From NCBI RefSeq assembly GCF_005233835.1, contig NZ_SZQA01000005.1, positions 62,001 to 126,000 of the forward strand: a stretch of DNA of 64,000 nucleotides, given 5' to 3'. This document shows, in pieces, positions 60,814-64,000 of this stretch. The translations under genes were made by a program, and so were the position numbers. How positions within the stretch are numbered: the stretch's first letter is position 1; each line of letters opens with the position of its first letter. The notes beneath the pieces are model-generated. The model was not told the DNA's origin. It worked only from the letters and a program-made list of their open reading frames with translations, and did no database searches. The DNA comes from Herbidospora galbida. GTDB lineage: Bacteria; Actinomycetota; Actinomycetes; Streptosporangiales; Streptosporangiaceae.

Positions 60814-61047
60814 TTAAAGGTCGAATTCGCCCTCCTTGACCCCACCAATGAAGGCCGCCCACTCACTCTCAGTGAAGACGAGAGCAGGGCCGGATTGATC
60901 TTTGCTGTCGCGAACCCCGATTCGATTGATCCCGACTTGAGCTACTTCGACACAGTTTCCACTGGTGCTCCAAGAGCTCTTCTTCCAGACAGCGTCATTG
61001 ATGTCCACGACTGATCGAATCCCGTCCGCGCAGCGATTGAGGCTCAT
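60814..61047 (-). CDS. DUF397 small protein (second)
   Basis: This 77-aa DUF397 protein (WKKSSWSTSGNCVEVAQVG; VRDSKDQSGPALVFTESEWAAFI) is about half identical to its neighbour. Its ATG at 61047 overlaps the XRE gene stop as ATGA, so it is made together with the regulator and is likely its direct partner. Confidence 0.9.
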   Translation of the reverse strand: MSLNRCADGIRSVVDINDAVWKKSSWSTSGNCVEVAQVGINRIGVRDSKDQSGPALVFTESEWAAFIGGVKEGEFDL

Positions 61048-61904
61048 GTCTGCCACTGCGCCATCGTTTCTCTTATCAGCCGCTCAGAAGCCGGTCCATC
61101 GAGAGCCACATCCATTGACCATTCGAAAATTCGCTCGACAGAGAATGCTCTTTTGGGATCACTGGAAAATCGCCCACCTTCATCATCCTCCTGATACACG
61201 ACATCAGGGAAATTACGGAACTTGAAGTGGACGAACGAGCCCCAGGGTGCTGGAGCTTGTGTCTTCAAGGCATTGATCCGAAGCTCGACGTGAGGAAGCG
61301 ATGCGAGCTCGAGCACATGCTGTAACTGCTCGACCATGACTTCCGGTCCGCCCACTTCACGCTTGAGCACCGACTCATCAAAGATCACGCGCAGGCGCAG
61401 CGGGTCGCTGCCATAAAGAAGCGTCTGCTGCCGACGCATGCGCACCTCAACGCGATCGCGAACGAATGCGGGAGGGATCTTGACCATCGGATGAATCGTG
61501 CCTGCCGCCATAAAGCGAGCGTAGGCTGATGTCTGCAACAGGCCCGGAAAAACCATCGGCTCCCAGTTGCATATTTCCGTCGCTTCGGCCTCAAGTCCTA
61601 TGAAGGCGATGTATCCCTGATCGAGGGAGTCGCTGTACTTCTCCCACCACCCTTTTTGGGTAGCGGCACGGCGAAGATCAAGCACCTCTTGGAGAAGGAC
61701 GTCATCGCTCCCGTAATGATCAATTAGGGCTGCGATGTCATCCTCGCTCGGAAGTGTCAGGGCGGTCTCGATGCGACTGAGCTTGGCGGCCGACCAGCCC
61801 AACTCCACAGCCGCTTGGGTCCCCGACTTGCCGGTGGCTTCGCGGAGGCTTCGCAGCAACTGACCGAGTCGCTGGCGACGCGGCGTGACAGTCTTGTCTG
61901 CCAT
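61044..61904 (-). CDS. XRE-family regulator with DUF5753 domain (WhiJ/AbaA-like)
   Basis: This 286-aa regulator has an N-terminal helix-turn-helix (LGQLLRSLREATGKSGTQAAVELGWSAAKLSRIETAL). A DUF5753 domain (WEPMVFPGLLQTSAYAR, then VRMRRQQTLL, then APWGSFVHFKF) follows. Relatives such as WhiJ act in development and antibiotic control. The ATG at 61904 follows GAGGGGACGAGG. Repeated TTGCAT boxes lie just upstream. Confidence 0.92.
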   Translation of the reverse strand: MADKTVTPRRQRLGQLLRSLREATGKSGTQAAVELGWSAAKLSRIETALTLPSEDDIAALIDHYGSDDVLLQEVLDLRRAATQKGWWEKYSDSLDQGYIAFIGLEAEATEICNWEPMVFPGLLQTSAYARFMAAGTIHPMVKIPPAFVRDRVEVRMRRQQTLLYGSDPLRLRVIFDESVLKREVGGPEVMVEQLQHVLELASLPHVELRINALKTQAPAPWGSFVHFKFRNFPDVVYQEDDEGGRFSSDPKRAFSVERIFEWSMDVALDGPASERLIRETMAQWQT

Positions 61905-61961
61905 CCTCGTCCCCTCCGTCCTCGACGAGCTGGACTGGGGGCTCCCATCGGGAGAGCCATC

Positions 61962-61999
61962 TTGCATCGTATGCAATTTGCATGGACAGTTGCATGCAT
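61962..61999. promoter_or_regulatory. TTGCAT box array upstream of the XRE gene
   Basis: A perfect palindrome TTGCAT-CGT-ATGCAA (61962-61976) is followed by TTGCAT at 61978-61983 and TTGCATGCAT at 61990-61999. The spacing of about 12-16 bp and the location 58-95 bp upstream of the regulator suggest autoregulation. Confidence 0.6.
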
Positions 62000-62198
62000 T
62001 CGGCAGAAATTTTTTCGCGATGTCTTGCCGACAATTCTCATCTGATGGAACATCAGGTTAGAAAGGTTCACAGAAGATCGCCAACCGGACACTCAGTGCC
62101 TCCGCGGTCTTCCGGCAAAGAAAAAAGGCCGGGCCGAAGGCTGCCACCGACGACCCGACCCGAGAGCTCCACTCGAAGCCACCGATAAGGAGTCTCCT

Positions 62199-62420
62199 AT
62201 GCCCTTCCACCGTACCAACGCCATGTTGCTATGCAAGGCCCGACTCATACTGCTCCGTGATGGTGCCGATCGTCGGCTGTGCTCCGCGCAGGACCGTTGG
62301 GCTTATGAGCTGGAGTGGACCACCACTCGCCGAGGCTTCGGGAGTCGTGTCTACCGCGATCCCCGTTTCGACGTCGTCCGTGAGGTCGAGGAGGTCGGCC
62401 GGCTCGTGCTGGCCGGTTGA
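62199..62420 (+). CDS. 73-aa hypothetical protein divergent from the XRE gene
   Basis: The ATG at 62199 has AAGGAG 6 nt upstream. The product (MPFHRTNAMLLCKARLILL, WAYELEWTTTRRGFGSRVY, FDVVREVEEVGRLVLAG) is a small mixed alpha/beta protein. I do not recognise the family. It shares the upstream region with the XRE-DUF397 module and may be controlled by the TTGCAT boxes. Confidence 0.6.
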   Translation: MPFHRTNAMLLCKARLILLRDGADRRLCSAQDRWAYELEWTTTRRGFGSRVYRDPRFDVVREVEEVGRLVLAG

Positions 62421-62575
62421 CCCACTAGAGCTGGGCCGTGCCCACCGGGCGCCGGGCGCGGCTCAGTAGGAGGCCCGGACGGTCCGCGGGGGCGTCTGGG
62501 CTACGGCGGGGGCCGCAGAATTTTATTCCGTTCTGGGGCTTCCGCCCCTCCTGCTCGCGGGCGCACGATGAAATC

Positions 62576-64000
62576 ATGACGACCGTCCACCGAACCTGCC
62601 CGCTCTGTGAGGCCGTCTGCGGTCTCACGATCACCCTTGAGGGTGATCACGTCACCAAGGTGACCGGCGACCGTGACGATCCCTTCTCCAAGGGTTTCAT
62701 CTGCCCCAAGGGGGCCTCGCTCGGGCGGCTCGACGAAGACCCCGACCGGCTTTCCGCACCATTGGTTCGCGAGGGTGACCAGTGGCGCGAGGTGAGCTGG
62801 GAGGAGGCCTTCGCGGCCGTCGCCAAGGGCCTGAAGGACATCTCGGGACCCGAGCGGGCCGTCTACCTGGGCAATCCCAGCGCCCACAGCATGGCGGGGT
62901 CACTCTACGGAGGGGCGCTGATCAGAGCGCTGGGCACCCGGAACGTCTTCTCGGCGAGCACGGCCGACCAGATGCCCAAGCACGTCGCCTCCGGGCTGAT
63001 GTTCGGGCATCCGATGACGATCGCCGTCCCCGATCTCGACCGGACCGACTTCCTGCTGATGCTGGGGGCCAATCCGCTGGAGTCCAACGGGTCGCTCTGC
63101 ACCGCGCCCGACTTCCCCGGCCGGCTCAAGGCCCTCCGGAAGCGGGGCGGGACGCTCGTCGTGGTCGATCCCCGGCGGACGCGGACCGCCGACCTGGCCG
63201 ACGAGCACGTCTTCGTCCGGCCCGGCACCGACGCGTTCCTGCTGGCCGGGATCGCGCACACGCTCTTCGCCGAGAACCTGCTGAACGTCGCGCTGCCGGT
63301 CGAGGGGCTCGCGGAGGTCGAGGCGGTCGTCAAGGACTTCCCGCCGCAGGTGGTGGAGGCCGCCTGCGGCGTCCCGGCCGAGGTGACGGTACGGCTCGCG
63401 CGCGCCCTCGCCGCCGCCCCCACGGCCGCCGTCTACGCCCGCATCGGGACCTGCACCGCCGAGTTCGGCACCGTGGCCCAGTGGCTCGTGGACGTCATCA
63501 ACGTCCTCACCGGCAACCTCGACCGCCCCGGCGGGGCCATGTTCCCGGCGCCCGCGACGGAGGGGGCGCGGCGGCGCAAGCCGTACCGGACCGGACGGTG
63601 GACCAGCCGGGTCCGCGGCCTGAAGGAGACCAACGGCGAGCTGCCCGTCGCGACCCTGGCCGACGAGATCGAGACGCCCGGCGAAGGCCGGGTCAGGGCC
63701 CTGGTGACCGTGGCCGGAAACCCGGCCTCCTCGGCGCCCAACGCCAAAAGGCTGGCCGGGGCCCTGGAGAAGCTCGACTTCATGGTCAGCGTCGACATCT
63801 ACCTCAACGAGACCACCCGCCACGCGAACGTGATCCTGCCGCCGCCCCGGCTGCTGGCCACCGGACACTACGACTTCGCGCTGCTGAACTTCGCGGTGCG
63901 CAACTACGCCCGCTACTCCCCGCCGGTCATGGCCGCCGACGGGCCCTCGGAGGCCGAGATCCTCATCCGGCTCATCGAGATCGCCTCCGGCTTCTCCGGC
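62576..64000 (+). CDS. molybdopterin-dependent oxidoreductase (partial, C-terminus off the right edge)
   Basis: The first 475 codons of a formate-dehydrogenase/nitrate-reductase-like enzyme. An N-terminal [4Fe-4S] motif (CPLCEAVCG, then FICPKGASL) is followed by molybdopterin domains with YLGNPSAHSM, LLMLGANPLESN, VVVDPRRTRTADLADEHV and VIVNVLTGNLDRPGG-like segments. Where many relatives have Cys or Sec as the metal ligand this one reads FSASTADQMPK. The start follows a weak upstream region. Substrate unknown. Confidence 0.88.
   Translation, partial: MTTVHRTCPLCEAVCGLTITLEGDHVTKVTGDRDDPFSKGFICPKGASLGRLDEDPDRLSAPLVREGDQWREVSWEEAFAAVAKGLKDISGPERAVYLGNPSAHSMAGSLYGGALIRALGTRNVFSASTADQMPKHVASGLMFGHPMTIAVPDLDRTDFLLMLGANPLESNGSLCTAPDFPGRLKALRKRGGTLVVVDPRRTRTADLADEHVFVRPGTDAFLLAGIAHTLFAENLLNVALPVEGLAEVEAVVKDFPPQVVEAACGVPAEVTVRLARALAAAPTAAVYARIGTCTAEFGTVAQWLVDVINVLTGNLDRPGGAMFPAPATEGARRRKPYRTGRWTSRVRGLKETNGELPVATLADEIETPGEGRVRALVTVAGNPASSAPNAKRLAGALEKLDFMVSVDIYLNETTRHANVILPPPRLLATGHYDFALLNFAVRNYARYSPPVMAADGPSEAEILIRLIEIASGFSG

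Overview
The window is high-GC DNA with dense gene packing and many GTG and TTG starts. It suggests a sporulating, mycelial actinobacterium of the Streptosporangiales type. The evidence is the presence of BldC, BldN with an RsbN-like anti-sigma factor, HspR with HAIR operators, Rex, WhiJ-type XRE/DUF397 genes and the bS22-type mini-protein. Gene order around rex-hemACD-bldN and around HTH/bS22/epimerase/acyltransferase/HAD matches orders I know from Streptomyces and Mycobacterium. The genus call is inference.

Left part (1-18.7 kb, mostly minus strand): respiratory complex I genes nuoA to nuoI, with nuoI cut by the left edge. They are preceded by a MenJ/geranylgeranyl-reductase-like gene and the menaquinone methyltransferase menG. 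A textbook Rex operator lies ahead of the reductase-nuo unit. Next come a secreted beta-propeller-like protein, a DUF4229 membrane protein, bldC, and a two-gene unit of an HEVGH metalloprotease with a small acidic protein. The System II cytochrome c maturation set follows (ccsB, resB, ccdA, tlpA/resA).

18.8-20.7 kb is a low-information island between tlpA and a histidine phosphatase. It holds copies of a dispersed repeat, an 84-bp direct duplication that includes the phosphatase 3' end, one small membrane-protein ORF and a frameshifted flavoprotein remnant.

20.7-36.7 kb: histidine phosphatase, LysR regulator with a divergent 39-aa ORF, and heme genes hemL, hemB, hemD (fused to a methyltransferase-like domain), hemC and hemA. 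rex follows, with its own Rex operator. Then come a glutaredoxin, an unusual membrane/proline-rich/ABM-domain fusion, bldN-rsbN, a HAD hydrolase, an acyltransferase, an epimerase, bS22 and an excisionase-type HTH protein.

37-46.7 kb: phosphatase and acuC, a MacAB-like ABC exporter, an MFS exporter with an operator-like palindrome, proC, an ABC-2 exporter, and two tandem paralogous small exported proteins. 46.7-53.6 kb is the chaperone locus dnaK-grpE-dnaJ-hspR-clpB, with two HAIR elements ahead of dnaK. 53.7-64 kb is mixed: a secreted protein, a terminator cluster, a TPR-like protein, a TetR regulator, DUF2252, CapA-like lipoprotein, catalase behind a perfect palindrome, an XRE/DUF397 module with TTGCAT boxes, and the start of a molybdopterin oxidoreductase cut by the right edge.

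Taken together, the left two thirds form a respiration module: NADH dehydrogenase, menaquinone tailoring, cytochrome c assembly and heme synthesis. Part of it is visibly tied together by Rex sensing NADH/NAD+. No tRNA, rRNA, CRISPR array or intact insertion sequence was seen.
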